Below are positions 53,311 to 62,940 of a stretch of DNA of 64,000 nt, one piece after another (the stretch's first letter is position 1; each line of letters starts with the position of its first letter). This DNA is from Chitinophaga eiseniae (GTDB lineage: Bacteria > Bacteroidota > Bacteroidia > Chitinophagales > Chitinophagaceae). The notes under the pieces were generated by a model. The model searched no databases and was not told the origin of the DNA. It saw only the letters and a program-made list of their open reading frames with translations. The translations under genes and the position numbers were made by a program. The stretch lies in the NCBI RefSeq assembly GCF_012641265.1, contig NZ_JABAHZ010000001.1:558001-622000 (forward strand), given 5' to 3'.

Positions 53311-54285
53311 GTGATCACACAACAACTATTAGAACGTTATTTTAAACAACAATGCACGGCCGAAGAACGCGTCCTGGTGGAGGCCTACCTGGATGCCGGT
53401 GATCATGCCCTTTTGGATGGATTTTTACAATCGACATGGAAGGATGCCATTGAAAATCCTTCTGCTACTATAACACCACCGCCTATTACGCTACCCCGCC
53501 AGGCTAAGATCCGCATACTACGGGCCAGCTGGGCCAGGTATGCAGCGGTATGTACGGGTTTACTTGTTTTGTCAACAGCCATCTTTTACGCCCTGACTGC
53601 CGGTAAAAAGAAAGCGGCAGTCAGCCAGGTAGCCCGGCAGGAGTGGAAGGAACTGGACAACCGCGGCAGCGCGATCCGCTCGGTAATAATGGGCGATGGC
53701 ACCAAAATATGGCTCAACAAAAATGCGGTGCTCCGTTATCCGGATAATTATAATGAAGCTGCCAGGGAAGTGGAACTGTTGGGAGAAGCGTACTTCGAAG
53801 TGGCGCCCGATAAAAGCAAACCATTTCGCGTACACACGGCCGGCATTACCACTACGGCACTCGGAACCGCGTTTAATATCAGCGCCTTTACCATACGGGA
53901 TACCGCTATCCGCGTAAGTCTGCTGGAAGGCAAGGTGGCTGTTACCACCGCCGGCGCCGGCGACCGTATACTCACACCCGGTATGAAAGTGGATTTTGAA
54001 GATAACCAGCTGATGGAACCTATGCAGGATAGCCTGGTAAAACAATCTACCGGATGGATAAAAGATAAGATCTATTTTAATAATACTACCCTGAAAGAAG
54101 TATGCCGCCGGTTATCGTACCAGTATAACCAGCAATTGACAGCAACGGAAACGGCAGGCCAGCAGCGTATTTCAGGTACATTCAATACATCAGACGATTT
54201 CAAAACCATTGTAGCAGCCATCACCTTTGTACATCAGCTACAGGTGACCTATACACCATCGGGGTGTAAGATCAGCAAAGAGTAA
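53311..54285 (+). CDS. FecR family anti-sigma factor next to the sigma-protease fusion
   Basis: The 324-residue protein starts with GTG at 53311: an in-frame TAA lies two codons upstream and no Met follows for more than 100 residues, so this start is forced. It has a short cytoplasmic domain (about 1-75), a membrane segment (77-97) and a periplasmic FecR domain (SVIMGDGTKIWLNKNAVLRYPDNY; VELLGEAYFEVAPDKSKPFRVHT at 153-176; GIKD-like end with YNQQLTATETAGQQRISGTF). It should bind the sigma domain of the preceding gene. In Pseudomonas, FecR-like proteins are cut by the S41 protease Prc; here an S41 domain is fused to the sigma factor itself. Confidence 0.9.
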   Translation: MITQQLLERYFKQQCTAEERVLVEAYLDAGDHALLDGFLQSTWKDAIENPSATITPPPITLPRQAKIRILRASWARYAAVCTGLLVLSTAIFYALTAGKKKAAVSQVARQEWKELDNRGSAIRSVIMGDGTKIWLNKNAVLRYPDNYNEAAREVELLGEAYFEVAPDKSKPFRVHTAGITTTALGTAFNISAFTIRDTAIRVSLLEGKVAVTTAGAGDRILTPGMKVDFEDNQLMEPMQDSLVKQSTGWIKDKIYFNNTTLKEVCRRLSYQYNQQLTATETAGQQRISGTFNTSDDFKTIVAAITFVHQLQVTYTPSGCKISKE

Positions 54286-54390
54286 ATTTTTGATACAACA
54301 AGTAATGTACTACAGCATAGCAATATGCTGAGCAGCTATACTATTGCCCATACGGATCATTTTTAAAAACAAATAAAAGCTATACTATCA

Positions 54391-57300
54391 ATGAGGTCAT
54401 TTGTACGAAGTATCGTTTTGATCATGTGTCTTGTTTCTTTCCTACCTTTAACAACGCTGTATGCCCAGCACCAGGAAGGCTTACAGCAGTTGGTGAAATT
54501 ACCGGTTGGCAAACAGCCGGTAGCCGCTATACTAACCTCGCTGCAACAACAGCAGGGAAATTACAGGTACCTGTACGACCCTGCACAAATAGCTTCCCTG
54601 CGCCTGAATATTCCTAAAAGCCCGATGCCTTTATCTGCGCTCTTACAGCTGGTAGATGAACAATTGCCACTGGAGGTGGAACTGAAAGAAAATATCATTG
54701 CTATCCGTAGTAAAAGCAATAAAAACGAAGGCGCCGGAAAATCCGCCATGGGTAGTCTACAGGGCCGGATCTTTAATGACCAGAATGAGTCGGTACCAGG
54801 CGTTACCATCTCTGTTAATAAAGGCACTAAAGTAACTACCTCCCGGGTTGATGGCACTTATACTATTCCCTTACCCGAAGGCATATACGAAGTACAATTC
54901 AGCCACCTGGCATTTACCAATACCCGTGTGGCTAACATCGCGGTGAAAGCTGGCCAGGCAACCATAAAAGACGTGATGCTGGCAGCCACTGCTTCCAACC
55001 TGAAAGGCGTAACGGTCAATGCTACCGCTAAAAGAGAATCCATTGCTTCATTGTATAACCGACAGAAAAATGCCGCCGCTTTAACCGATGGTATCAGCGC
55101 GGAACAAATAGCCCGTACTCCAGATAAGAATGTGGGAGAAGTATTAAAACGCGTAAGCGGCGTAGCGACGGTAGATAATAAATATGTGGTGGTACGCGGT
55201 ATGAGCGAAAGATACAACGGCGCCATGCTCAATGGTCAGCTGATGCCCAGCACAGAATTGAACCGGAAGAATTTCAGTTTCGATATCATCCCCTCTAATA
55301 TCATCGATAATATCACGGTATATAAAACCATTACGCCGGATATGAGCGCTGAGTTTGGCGGAGGGCTGGTGAACGTGGAAACGAAAGCCATTCCTACACA
55401 GAATTTCTTTACTGTCAGCGTGGGAGGAAGCATAAACGACAATACCACCGGCAAACAATTTCTCAGCCTGAAGCTGGACAAAGAATACCTGGGACGCCCG
55501 TCGGAGCACCGGGAACTTTTCGGAAAGCTTAGCTGGCCCAATCTTTCTTCTATCCGGGCGGAAACCGCTGGCCTTACCCCTCAGCCGGGAACCGGTAACT
55601 ATGAATATCCCCTGAAGAAAGGACAGGTGATGAATAACAACTGGGGACTCTATAATATGAAAGCTCATCCCTCACAAAATTACCAGCTGGCATGGGGGCA
55701 TGTTAATAACCTTAGTAATAGCCGTCAGCTGGGACTGCTGGCTGCGGTGAGCTATCGCAATACGCTGCAAACCCAACGCGTAGAATCACAACGGGATGGT
55801 TTTAGCTACGAACCTAGCAAAATCAATGGCGATGATTCTATCATCTTCCGGGGAAACCAATATGGCTTCACCACCAATATGGGATTCCTGGCAGGCGTGG
55901 GGTATACCACTAACAAGCATAAGATCAGTCTTCAATCGTTATACGTTAATACACTGGATCAGCAGTTGATCCTTGGGAAGGGATTAAGTGATATGGGAGG
56001 TGGTATCATCGGACAGAAAGTAGGGTATTACGATAACGTGCAATGGACCCGCTTGTGGCAAACCCAGTTGAAAGGGGAACACAGTATTGGTGGAAAAGGC
56101 ATTAAGATACAATGGCTTGGCACGTACGTTCAACTAGACCGGCAACGTCCCGACAATCACCACATGAATGCGGCGGCGCCGGATGATAGCATCACTACTG
56201 ATCCCTACCTGATGGTGGGACCGCCCGAGGCCAGGGGGATTGATGGGGCTATGCGCTGGTGGACACGAGCCTATGAGTCGGACTTTAACTGGGATGTAAA
56301 TACGCAGATACCTTTCCGTTTTAATATAGGCAATACCGTATTAACCAACGCGTTTAAAGCAGGGTATGCAGGCTGGTATAAAGACCGTTCTTTTTACGTA
56401 GCACGTGCTTCTACAGCAGGTCCGGTTTCAAAAATACCGCTGCCGGTGCCTTCGTTCTTTGACCCCGCCAACTCTGATTACAAGTTTGCCTTTGATAATT
56501 TTGGAGATGACTTCCATCGCTTCGCTACGTTGCATGCTGTGTATGGTATGTTTGACCAGAAGCTAGCGGGTAAATTAAGATTGGTATGGGGCCTGAGAGC
56601 AGAGTATTATAACCTGAATAAGGTAAATGAAGTGCTGGAAAAAGTGATTGGTAGTATTGGCAATGCCAATAAGTATGACTTGAGCTCCCTGTATAACCGG
56701 GAAAAGAACTGGAACCTGTTTCCCTCCGCCAGCCTGACTTACAGCCCTACTAATAAAATGAATGTTAGAGGTTCCTACGCCCAGAGTATTATCCGTCCTG
56801 ATTTACGCGAACTGACCTTTTTCAAGGAATATGATTTTGAATTGGGAGATGAATACATGAGCAATGACCCGATCGTATCTACACGCATCAAACACTTGGA
56901 CCTCCGCTACGAATATTATCCCGGACCAGGAGAGATCTTGTCTTTATCCCTTTTCTATAAAAAAATAGATAACCCCATGGAGATCTTTAAGGACTTCAAC
57001 GGTGGCTTCTACACGCTGCGTAACAGTCATGTGGCGGAGAACCGGGGAATAGAGGTGGAAATACGCAAATCACTGGCTTTTACACGGGTGCCAGTCATCC
57101 GAAATCTTACTTTATACGCCAACGGCACCCGGTTGTTTGCCAGGGTAAAAAAGGCTTCCAGTATAACGTATAAGGAAGACCCTCCGGGCTCCAATAAAAT
57201 GGTGCTGGTACAAAGCATAGGAGAGTGGGAAAACAGACCGCAGCAGGGCGCCAGCAACTGGATGGTCAATGCAGGAGCCTACTATGATATCAAGCCCGTA

Positions 57301-57627
57301 TCTGTGAGCCTGATGTATAATTATGTGACTAACCGCCTGTTTGTACCGAGCCAGAACTTTTATATTTCACAGTATGAACGCCCCCTGGAGTCGCTGGACG
57401 GACAGGTCGCCATTCGCCTACTGAAAGATAAAATGATTTTTCGCGCCAACGTGAGCAACCTGTTAAACAGTTATTCACTGATCTATATTAACCACGGCGA
57501 TGGAGAAGAAACATCCGGAGAGCAACGTACCGCGAAGCAATTAATGTATCAAAAGGATAAGGACTTTGTTCAGCATCGCCTCACGCCAGGCAGAACGTAC
57601 AGTTTTACGCTGGGATACAGTTTTTAA
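54391..57627 (+). CDS. TonB-dependent receptor with STN signalling domain
   Basis: The 1078-residue protein has a signal peptide (to about residue 26), an STN domain (about 35-110: KQPVAAILTSLQQQQGNYRYLYDPAQIAS...LPLEVELKENIIAIRSK) and a carboxypeptidase-regulatory-like beta domain (LQGRIFNDQNESVPGVTISVNKGTKVTTSRVDGTY). The plug is ISAEQIARTPDKNVGEVLKRVSGVATVDNKYVVVRGMSERYNGAMLNGQ, and a barrel ends SFTLGYSF. No SusD partner is encoded. Instead two lipoproteins follow. The STN domain suggests it signals to the FecR/sigma-protease pair while importing an unknown ligand. Confidence 0.9.
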   Translation: MRSFVRSIVLIMCLVSFLPLTTLYAQHQEGLQQLVKLPVGKQPVAAILTSLQQQQGNYRYLYDPAQIASLRLNIPKSPMPLSALLQLVDEQLPLEVELKENIIAIRSKSNKNEGAGKSAMGSLQGRIFNDQNESVPGVTISVNKGTKVTTSRVDGTYTIPLPEGIYEVQFSHLAFTNTRVANIAVKAGQATIKDVMLAATASNLKGVTVNATAKRESIASLYNRQKNAAALTDGISAEQIARTPDKNVGEVLKRVSGVATVDNKYVVVRGMSERYNGAMLNGQLMPSTELNRKNFSFDIIPSNIIDNITVYKTITPDMSAEFGGGLVNVETKAIPTQNFFTVSVGGSINDNTTGKQFLSLKLDKEYLGRPSEHRELFGKLSWPNLSSIRAETAGLTPQPGTGNYEYPLKKGQVMNNNWGLYNMKAHPSQNYQLAWGHVNNLSNSRQLGLLAAVSYRNTLQTQRVESQRDGFSYEPSKINGDDSIIFRGNQYGFTTNMGFLAGVGYTTNKHKISLQSLYVNTLDQQLILGKGLSDMGGGIIGQKVGYYDNVQWTRLWQTQLKGEHSIGGKGIKIQWLGTYVQLDRQRPDNHHMNAAAPDDSITTDPYLMVGPPEARGIDGAMRWWTRAYESDFNWDVNTQIPFRFNIGNTVLTNAFKAGYAGWYKDRSFYVARASTAGPVSKIPLPVPSFFDPANSDYKFAFDNFGDDFHRFATLHAVYGMFDQKLAGKLRLVWGLRAEYYNLNKVNEVLEKVIGSIGNANKYDLSSLYNREKNWNLFPSASLTYSPTNKMNVRGSYAQSIIRPDLRELTFFKEYDFELGDEYMSNDPIVSTRIKHLDLRYEYYPGPGEILSLSLFYKKIDNPMEIFKDFNGGFYTLRNSHVAENRGIEVEIRKSLAFTRVPVIRNLTLYANGTRLFARVKKASSITYKEDPPGSNKMVLVQSIGEWENRPQQGASNWMVNAGAYYDIKPVSVSLMYNYVTNRLFVPSQNFYISQYERPLESLDGQVAIRLLKDKMIFRANVSNLLNSYSLIYINHGDGEETSGEQRTAKQLMYQKDKDFVQHRLTPGRTYSFTLGYSF

Positions 57628-57716
57628 GGAAACCCCGTCACAGCGTTAGTAAATGAATGTATTACCGGTATATACAGTTTTTAGTTTCCTATTTTCTAAT
57701 TTTAAATCTTTGATTG

Positions 57717-59189
57717 ATGACCAGGTTTAACCTCTACGCTGCAGCTGCAACTATCCTGGCTGCCAGTGTACTCACAGTTTCTTGTAAGAAAGACGCACAT
57801 CAGCAAGCAGATCGCCCGGTAAGTGCTACCCAGATTGTACCACCTAATGGTGCTACCCTCAGCGGTGTACTGGGTACCGGCAAAGCGGTACGTGATACCA
57901 TTCACCTCACAGGCGGTACTTACCTGTTGAGTGGCCTGGTATACGTAGACACCCTGGATGTAATCCAGATCGATGCCGGTTCTACTATCAAAGGAATCCC
58001 AGGCGCTGCCGGCGTTCCAGGTGGTGGTCTGGTAATTACCCGTGGTGCTAAAATTGAAGCCAACGGTACTTCCAGCGCTCCCGTTGTTTTCACTACCAAC
58101 AGCGCCAGCCCTGCATCCGGCCAAACTTCCGGTATCATCATTCTGGGCCGTGCTACCACCAACCTGGGTGATACTGCCCGTATCGAAGGTATTGGCGGTG
58201 TACCTCCATTGATTCCTTACTATGGCGGTTCTGTTGACACCGACAACTCCGGTATCCTGAAATACGTACGTATTGAGTATGCTGGTTTTGAATTGTCACC
58301 CGACAATGAAATCAACGGTTTAACCCTCGGCGGTGTTGGTAGTGGTACTACTATCGACTACGTAGAAGTGTACAAAGCTGCTGATGATGGTATCGAATTC
58401 TTTGGCGGTACTGTAAATGCTACACACGTGGTAGTAGTAAACCCGCTGGATGATGGTCTGGATTTCGACAATGGCTTCCGTGGCCGTATTCAGTACGCGT
58501 TAGTAGTAGAAGATACTACCCGTGCTGATAAGAGCGGTTCTAACGGTATCGAGTCCGACAACAACGCTACTGGTAACCCTCGTTCCCCGGTAACCAAACC
58601 ATTGATTGCTAACCTCACTATCATTGGTCAGCCTAACCAGGCGCTGGCTACTAAAACCAACTTTGCCCCTTCTGGTACCGGCAAATATGGTGTAGCTGCA
58701 CAATGGAGAAGAAGCAGCCAGTTTGAAGTGTACAACTCAGTATTCCTGGGCTTCAACAACGGTATCTTCCTGGATAACACTGTTCCTACCGGTGGTACTG
58801 CAGCAGATCAGACTACTCAGGAAAAGTACAGAGATGGTGTATCTAAGATTAAAAATAACCTGGTACACGCATTCAATGTGCCTTTCCACAGCAATCCTGC
58901 TTATCCTTACAGCGCTACCAAGCCTTATGCTGACCCGGCTGATAACAACACCGGCTATGCTAATGCAACAGATGCTAACCTGGCTATCAGATTGAAAGAT
59001 CCGTTCAACAGGGTTCCTGTTGACTTCTATCTGCCAAGAACAGGCGCTCCTGCGGTAGCTTCTCCTGCGCTGACAGGTGGTTTAACTACCGGCTTACCTG
59101 CTGGTTTAGTAGGTACTACCTACAGAGGTGCATTCGATGGTGTAGCTGCCAACAACTGGGCTACCGGATGGACTAAATTCAATTACTAA
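57717..59189 (+). CDS. Lipoprotein with probable right-handed beta-helix, high-expression codons
   Basis: The 490-residue lipoprotein (ATG at 57717; lipobox LTVSC, Cys23) has many short repeated strands, for example GSGTTIDYVEVYKAADDGIEFFGGTVNATHVVVVNPLDDGLDFDNGFRGRIQYALVVED, that resemble right-handed parallel beta-helices. It uses GGT, GCT, ACC, AAC and CGT codons far more evenly than neighbours that use CGG/CGC/GGC, suggesting strong expression. It follows the TonB receptor by 89 bases and could be its surface partner. The family function is unknown. A TTG one codon upstream is an alternative start. A terminator follows. Confidence 0.78.
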   Translation: MTRFNLYAAAATILAASVLTVSCKKDAHQQADRPVSATQIVPPNGATLSGVLGTGKAVRDTIHLTGGTYLLSGLVYVDTLDVIQIDAGSTIKGIPGAAGVPGGGLVITRGAKIEANGTSSAPVVFTTNSASPASGQTSGIIILGRATTNLGDTARIEGIGGVPPLIPYYGGSVDTDNSGILKYVRIEYAGFELSPDNEINGLTLGGVGSGTTIDYVEVYKAADDGIEFFGGTVNATHVVVVNPLDDGLDFDNGFRGRIQYALVVEDTTRADKSGSNGIESDNNATGNPRSPVTKPLIANLTIIGQPNQALATKTNFAPSGTGKYGVAAQWRRSSQFEVYNSVFLGFNNGIFLDNTVPTGGTAADQTTQEKYRDGVSKIKNNLVHAFNVPFHSNPAYPYSATKPYADPADNNTGYANATDANLAIRLKDPFNRVPVDFYLPRTGAPAVASPALTGGLTTGLPAGLVGTTYRGAFDGVAANNWATGWTKFNY

Positions 59190-59203
59190 TCAGTTTTTAT
59201 GGC

Positions 59204-59233
59204 GTGACTGGTCCCCTCCGGGGGATCGGTCAC
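59204..59233 (+). terminator. Intrinsic terminator after the beta-helix lipoprotein gene
   Basis: GTGACTGGTCCCC pairs with GGGGATCGGTCAC (13 bp with two G-T wobbles, loop TCCG) and is followed by TTTTTAA. It would give a strong stop after the highly expressed lipoprotein gene and lower expression of the next gene. Confidence 0.8.
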
Positions 59234-59243
59234 TTTTTAATCA

Positions 59244-60065
59244 ATGTATTATCAAATGAGGTATTCTATTGTAAGATTCTTATGTTGCCTGTTGGCAGGA
59301 ATAGGATTGTTTTCCTGTAAAAAAGGCACACTGCTGGAAGGAGAGAAGTTCATGGAATTGTCAGTTCCCTTTGTACTAACCACCACGGATACACTGGATG
59401 TATTTGTGGATGGACGCCTGGAAAGGACCGCTGAAAATATTAAAGGCCACAGCGTTAGCGTGTTGTTAAAACAGAAAAGTCAATTACAGCTCAGCATACG
59501 GAAAAAAGGCAGCGCCACGGTATTGAAAGATACTACCGTGAATGTCACCACCAACAGTCTGTCATTGTCCTATGCCTACGATCCTGCATTAGGATTTAAC
59601 CAGTTTGTGAAAGGCAGCGATTTTGAACATCCTTCTACCGACAGCATTGCATTTATTCTTATTAATAAGTTTACCAATTTCGGTTCCGGAAAAATCAATG
59701 TAACGATCTTCCGCAACAACAGTAAAGACTATACGGCAAATCCCGCAGATTCCGTTACTATCCTTAAAAATATACCATTAGGAGGCATGTCTGAGAAAGT
59801 AGTACTGCCCGTAAAATCAGCCGATGGCACCAGGAACCTCTACGTCATTGTTATTCGTGACGCCGCAAACGGTGTAGACCCCAATGCAGAATATACCCGT
59901 GATTTTGGTGCCCCCGAAAATTCTGCCTATAACTTTATTAATGATGATAGCAACGCCCAGGCGGCGGCCGGTCTCATCAACGGCATTTCCATTTTCCCTC
60001 TTTCATACGATACCGGCAGTAAGGTGTACTATATGACGGATACACAGATAGCGTTCCAGTTATAA
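59244..60065 (+). CDS. Exported lipoprotein, unknown function
   Basis: The 273-residue protein has a lipobox (GIGLFSC, Cys25) followed by CKKG, typical of Bacteroidota lipoproteins. It then has beta-rich sequence with repeats like TDTLDVFVDGRLERTAENIKGHSVSVLLKQKSQLQLSIRKKG and NLYVIVIRDAANGVDPNAEYTRDFG. No domain is recognised with confidence; an Ig-like or DUF4397-like fold is possible. An ATG at 59256 is an alternative start. It is the last gene of the sigma-protease cluster, placed after a terminator. Confidence 0.65.
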   Translation: MYYQMRYSIVRFLCCLLAGIGLFSCKKGTLLEGEKFMELSVPFVLTTTDTLDVFVDGRLERTAENIKGHSVSVLLKQKSQLQLSIRKKGSATVLKDTTVNVTTNSLSLSYAYDPALGFNQFVKGSDFEHPSTDSIAFILINKFTNFGSGKINVTIFRNNSKDYTANPADSVTILKNIPLGGMSEKVVLPVKSADGTRNLYVIVIRDAANGVDPNAEYTRDFGAPENSAYNFINDDSNAQAAAGLINGISIFPLSYDTGSKVYYMTDTQIAFQL

Positions 60066-60072
60066 AATTAAG

Positions 60073-60097
60073 ATGCCCCCGCCAGAAGCGGGGGCAT
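60073..60097. terminator. Terminator between convergent genes
   Basis: ATGCCCCCGC and GCGGGGGCAT form a perfect 10-bp stem with loop CAGAA, followed by TATTTTAC on the plus strand. It ends the lipoprotein gene at 60065 and may also stop the minus-strand gene at 60116. Confidence 0.8.
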
Positions 60098-60115
60098 TAT
60101 TTTACAGAAAATGAT

Positions 60116-62011
60116 TTATAATTCCTGTTCCAGTGCCTTGGGTAACTTATACCCGTCGCTATAGGGTATAATATATCTCCGCGGCGCCACACCGCAGGAA
60201 GAAGCGGTTTCTACGATCAGATCATATCCCGGGCGACCGTTTTTCTCAAAGCGGAATTTGTTGTCGTAACACCGGCGGCTATCACTACCGTTATCATATT
60301 CATAAGAAGTAACCAGGTGCGTAAGCGGCGACAACTGATCGCGCTGTAATCCAACAACATCTACCCAGGATACATTTTCTCCCATGTGGGTAAGTCCGCC
60401 TTCCAGTACAATACCGAGTTGTTCATCGCCGGTACGCAATAGTTTGAGGAAGCGGCCGGAATAGCCGTACATGCCACCGCCACCGGCATTCAGGAGAAAG
60501 GTTTGCAGCCGCCATTTATCAGCGTTTTTGCTAAACAGCAGGATGTCGCACCAACCAGTGGCGGCGCCGTATTGGGGTCCCTGGTTAGTAAATACTGCCA
60601 GCGCATATAGTTTTTTATCTGTTTTAAAGAAGCGCAGGGTATCCAGGGATCTGACGATGCTGTCGTGATCGCCTACATCGGCCAACAAGGATACCGTATC
60701 ATACACCGCCTTGGACAGGTGCATCACCTGGTCTGCGTTGAAGTCCGGCACGGGTGCCACCTGCAGGCTCCAGTTGTCGCTGGCCCGGCTGCTGCTGATC
60801 AACCGTATCCCTGCTATTTTCCAGCCATTATCGCCACGTTGCAATTGGTATTCCTGCTCAAAGATGCCGTTGCCGTTTACCGGGTCGTCGACCGCCACGG
60901 TTGCTGTGATGTTGATAGTACGCTCAGCTCCGGGAATAGACTGGTAAAGCGGCTTTAGCAGCCTTGCTGCGGTGATGCCACCATACATTTTTACACTGGA
61001 AAACTGTGCCGCAGTGCCCCAGCGCTTACCGGTACAGTATTGCCAGGCATGCGTATATTGGCGCTGGTTCAGTGCAGCGGTAAAGGAGTCTACTACTTCC
61101 GCTGCCAGCAACAGGTTTGGAAGGGCCGGCATGTCGGGGGCAGTTGTGGCAAGCCCGGTTTGCCCGTTGCCTTCTGGGTAGTACTGGTAGGAGCGACGTG
61201 CCACATAATCCATTTGTCCATTCATTAACCGGGTTTGTTTAATCCAGTTCCCCTTGGCATCGTACTCATATTGGTAGGTATTAATATATACTTTCCCGTT
61301 ACCGCTATAGGTGGTAGCTGATATATCTCCTTGTTTATTCAACTCCATGGTGGTCATGAAATTGTTGGCCGGCGTATTTTTATAGCTGGTCTTAAACCGC
61401 AACAGTTGCGCCTTTTCCTCAAACTCGCGGCTCCATTCCATATCTTGGTTGGTGCTGGTCGTATGTGATCCGGTTAACTTCCCCGCTTTATTGTAAGTAT
61501 ACGTAGTGGTAGTTTCCGGCTGATCCCGTTGCGTAGTAATACTTTTGTTTACCAGGCGACGCTTGTCGTAGAAAAGCTGCACGGACTGCTGAAGGGTATA
61601 CCTGTCGCCCTCCATGTAGCCATAGGTATCTATCTGGCGGATGCTGTTGTCGTCGTTGTACAGGTATATTTTCCTCCCGGGTCCATCACTGCTGTCTATC
61701 CGGTTACCGGTGTAATAATATACTGTAGGGATACTTTTATCGGTGCTGGTATAGCTCATCAGCTTCGACGGCCAACCTGATAACGTAAACTCAAACGCTT
61801 GATAAGTTAAAGCATTGCTGGGCGTACCCTTCCCATCGTAATTGGTGATACATTGCAGGTACGATTTTACAGGTCCTCTCAGCAACCCCTTTTCCCTATT
61901 GGGCAATAGCAGGATGGAAATATCCTGTTTGGTAATGTTTTCATGTAATTCCTGTGCTAGAGCATTGGTGGCTAACAAACAAAGCGCTACCAGTAGTATC
62001 AACTTATTCAT
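60116..62011 (-). CDS. Exported protein with YD-like beta repeats, unknown function
   Basis: From the ATG at 62011 the protein has 631 residues and a signal peptide (MNKLILLVALCLLATNALAQ). Residues about 50-270 show weak tandem tyrosine-rich repeats like YQYEYDAKGNWIKQTRLMNGQ and TTYTYNKAGKLTGSHTTST, of the kind seen in RHS/YD-repeat proteins but short. The C-terminal half is mixed alpha/beta with no recognised family. The open frame upstream of 62011 begins at a TTG (62041) that lies within a TATATTTG promoter box, so the ATG is right. Function unknown; probably periplasmic or surface-located. Confidence 0.75.
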   Translation of the reverse strand: MNKLILLVALCLLATNALAQELHENITKQDISILLLPNREKGLLRGPVKSYLQCITNYDGKGTPSNALTYQAFEFTLSGWPSKLMSYTSTDKSIPTVYYYTGNRIDSSDGPGRKIYLYNDDNSIRQIDTYGYMEGDRYTLQQSVQLFYDKRRLVNKSITTQRDQPETTTTYTYNKAGKLTGSHTTSTNQDMEWSREFEEKAQLLRFKTSYKNTPANNFMTTMELNKQGDISATTYSGNGKVYINTYQYEYDAKGNWIKQTRLMNGQMDYVARRSYQYYPEGNGQTGLATTAPDMPALPNLLLAAEVVDSFTAALNQRQYTHAWQYCTGKRWGTAAQFSSVKMYGGITAARLLKPLYQSIPGAERTINITATVAVDDPVNGNGIFEQEYQLQRGDNGWKIAGIRLISSSRASDNWSLQVAPVPDFNADQVMHLSKAVYDTVSLLADVGDHDSIVRSLDTLRFFKTDKKLYALAVFTNQGPQYGAATGWCDILLFSKNADKWRLQTFLLNAGGGGMYGYSGRFLKLLRTGDEQLGIVLEGGLTHMGENVSWVDVVGLQRDQLSPLTHLVTSYEYDNGSDSRRCYDNKFRFEKNGRPGYDLIVETASSCGVAPRRYIIPYSDGYKLPKALEQEL

Positions 62012-62038
62012 TCCGCTATCCGGGTTTTGGCAAAGGGC

Positions 62039-62046
62039 CAAATATA
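62039..62046 (-). promoter_or_regulatory. -7 box of the 631-residue exported protein gene (TATATTTG)
   Basis: On the minus strand this reads TATATTTG, an exact fit to TAnnTTTG, 28 bases before the ATG at 62011. The -33 region has no clear TTG. Confidence 0.45.
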
Positions 62047-62109
62047 GGAATAAACACTTTTATTCTTTGTTTTAAAAAGCTATTTTGCCGGTCGAATAAT
62101 TCTAACGTT

Positions 62110-62925
62110 ATGATAAAGCATCGTTTTTCCCGGACGCTGGCCATGGCCTTGTTTGCCGGTTTTATCTCTTGTGCAGGAACAGTGAAAAAAGATACCCCGC
62201 CTAAATGGATCCCTCTTTTTAATGGAAAGGATATCAATGACTGGATAGTCAAAATTCATCACCATGAGGTGGGCGACAACTTCGGCAATACCTTCCGGGT
62301 AGAGGACAGCATTATTAAAGTGCGCTATGACCAGTATGGCGACTTTAATGACCAGTTTGGCCACTTGTATTATAAACAGCCTTTTTCGCATTATCACCTG
62401 AAGTTCGAGTACCGCTTTGTAGGGAAGTGGTGCCCTACCGCGCCGGAATATACGTTGCTCAACAGTGGCGTCATGTTTCATTCACAGGATCCGCGTACCA
62501 TGCCTAAAGAGCAGGACTGGCCTATTTCTATAGAAATGCAGCTGCTGGCGGGCTTAGGGAATGGTCAGCGCCGGCCCACGGGCAACATGTGTTCCCCGGG
62601 TACCAACGTGGTATACAAAGGAAAGCTGGATGAAACGCATTGCATCGAATCGTCTTCCCATACTTATGAAGGAGAACAATGGGTACGCGGGGAGCTGATC
62701 GTATTGGGCGACTCCCTGATCACGCATATTATCAACGGCGATACAGTATTACAATATTCCAAGCCGCAGATTGGCGGGGGCGTAGTGCATGACTATAATC
62801 CGGCCATCAAGATCGATGGGAAGCTCTTGTCGGAAGGCTACATTGCCTTGCAGAGCGAAGGGCAACCAGTGGACTTCAGGCATATTGAGATCATGGATTT
62901 GACCCCGGCGCCTGCCAGGAAATAA
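62110..62925 (+). CDS. DUF1080 (3-keto-disaccharide hydrolase-like) lipoprotein
   Basis: From the ATG at 62110 the protein has 271 residues, a lipobox (LFAGFISC, Cys21) and a DUF1080 domain: PPKWIPLFNGKDINDWIVKIHHHEVGDNFGNTFRVEDSIIKVRYD, SHYHLKFEYRF, LNSGVMFHSQDP, PISIEMQLLAG and GYIALQSEGQPVDFRHIEIMDL. The fold is a concanavalin-like jelly roll; some members act on 3-keto-glycosides. The frame extends upstream to 61954 across the divergent promoter region, but those residues do not look like a signal peptide. It is divergent from the 631-residue gene with about 100 bases between start codons. Confidence 0.88.
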   Translation: MIKHRFSRTLAMALFAGFISCAGTVKKDTPPKWIPLFNGKDINDWIVKIHHHEVGDNFGNTFRVEDSIIKVRYDQYGDFNDQFGHLYYKQPFSHYHLKFEYRFVGKWCPTAPEYTLLNSGVMFHSQDPRTMPKEQDWPISIEMQLLAGLGNGQRRPTGNMCSPGTNVVYKGKLDETHCIESSSHTYEGEQWVRGELIVLGDSLITHIINGDTVLQYSKPQIGGGVVHDYNPAIKIDGKLLSEGYIALQSEGQPVDFRHIEIMDLTPAPARK

Positions 62926-62940
62926 ATTGCACTTCACTGT

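Noticed and set aside
61954..62109. Upstream extension of the DUF1080 gene
   Set aside because: The extra 52 residues cross the divergent promoter region and do not look like a signal peptide, whereas the ATG at 62110 gives a normal lipoprotein signal.
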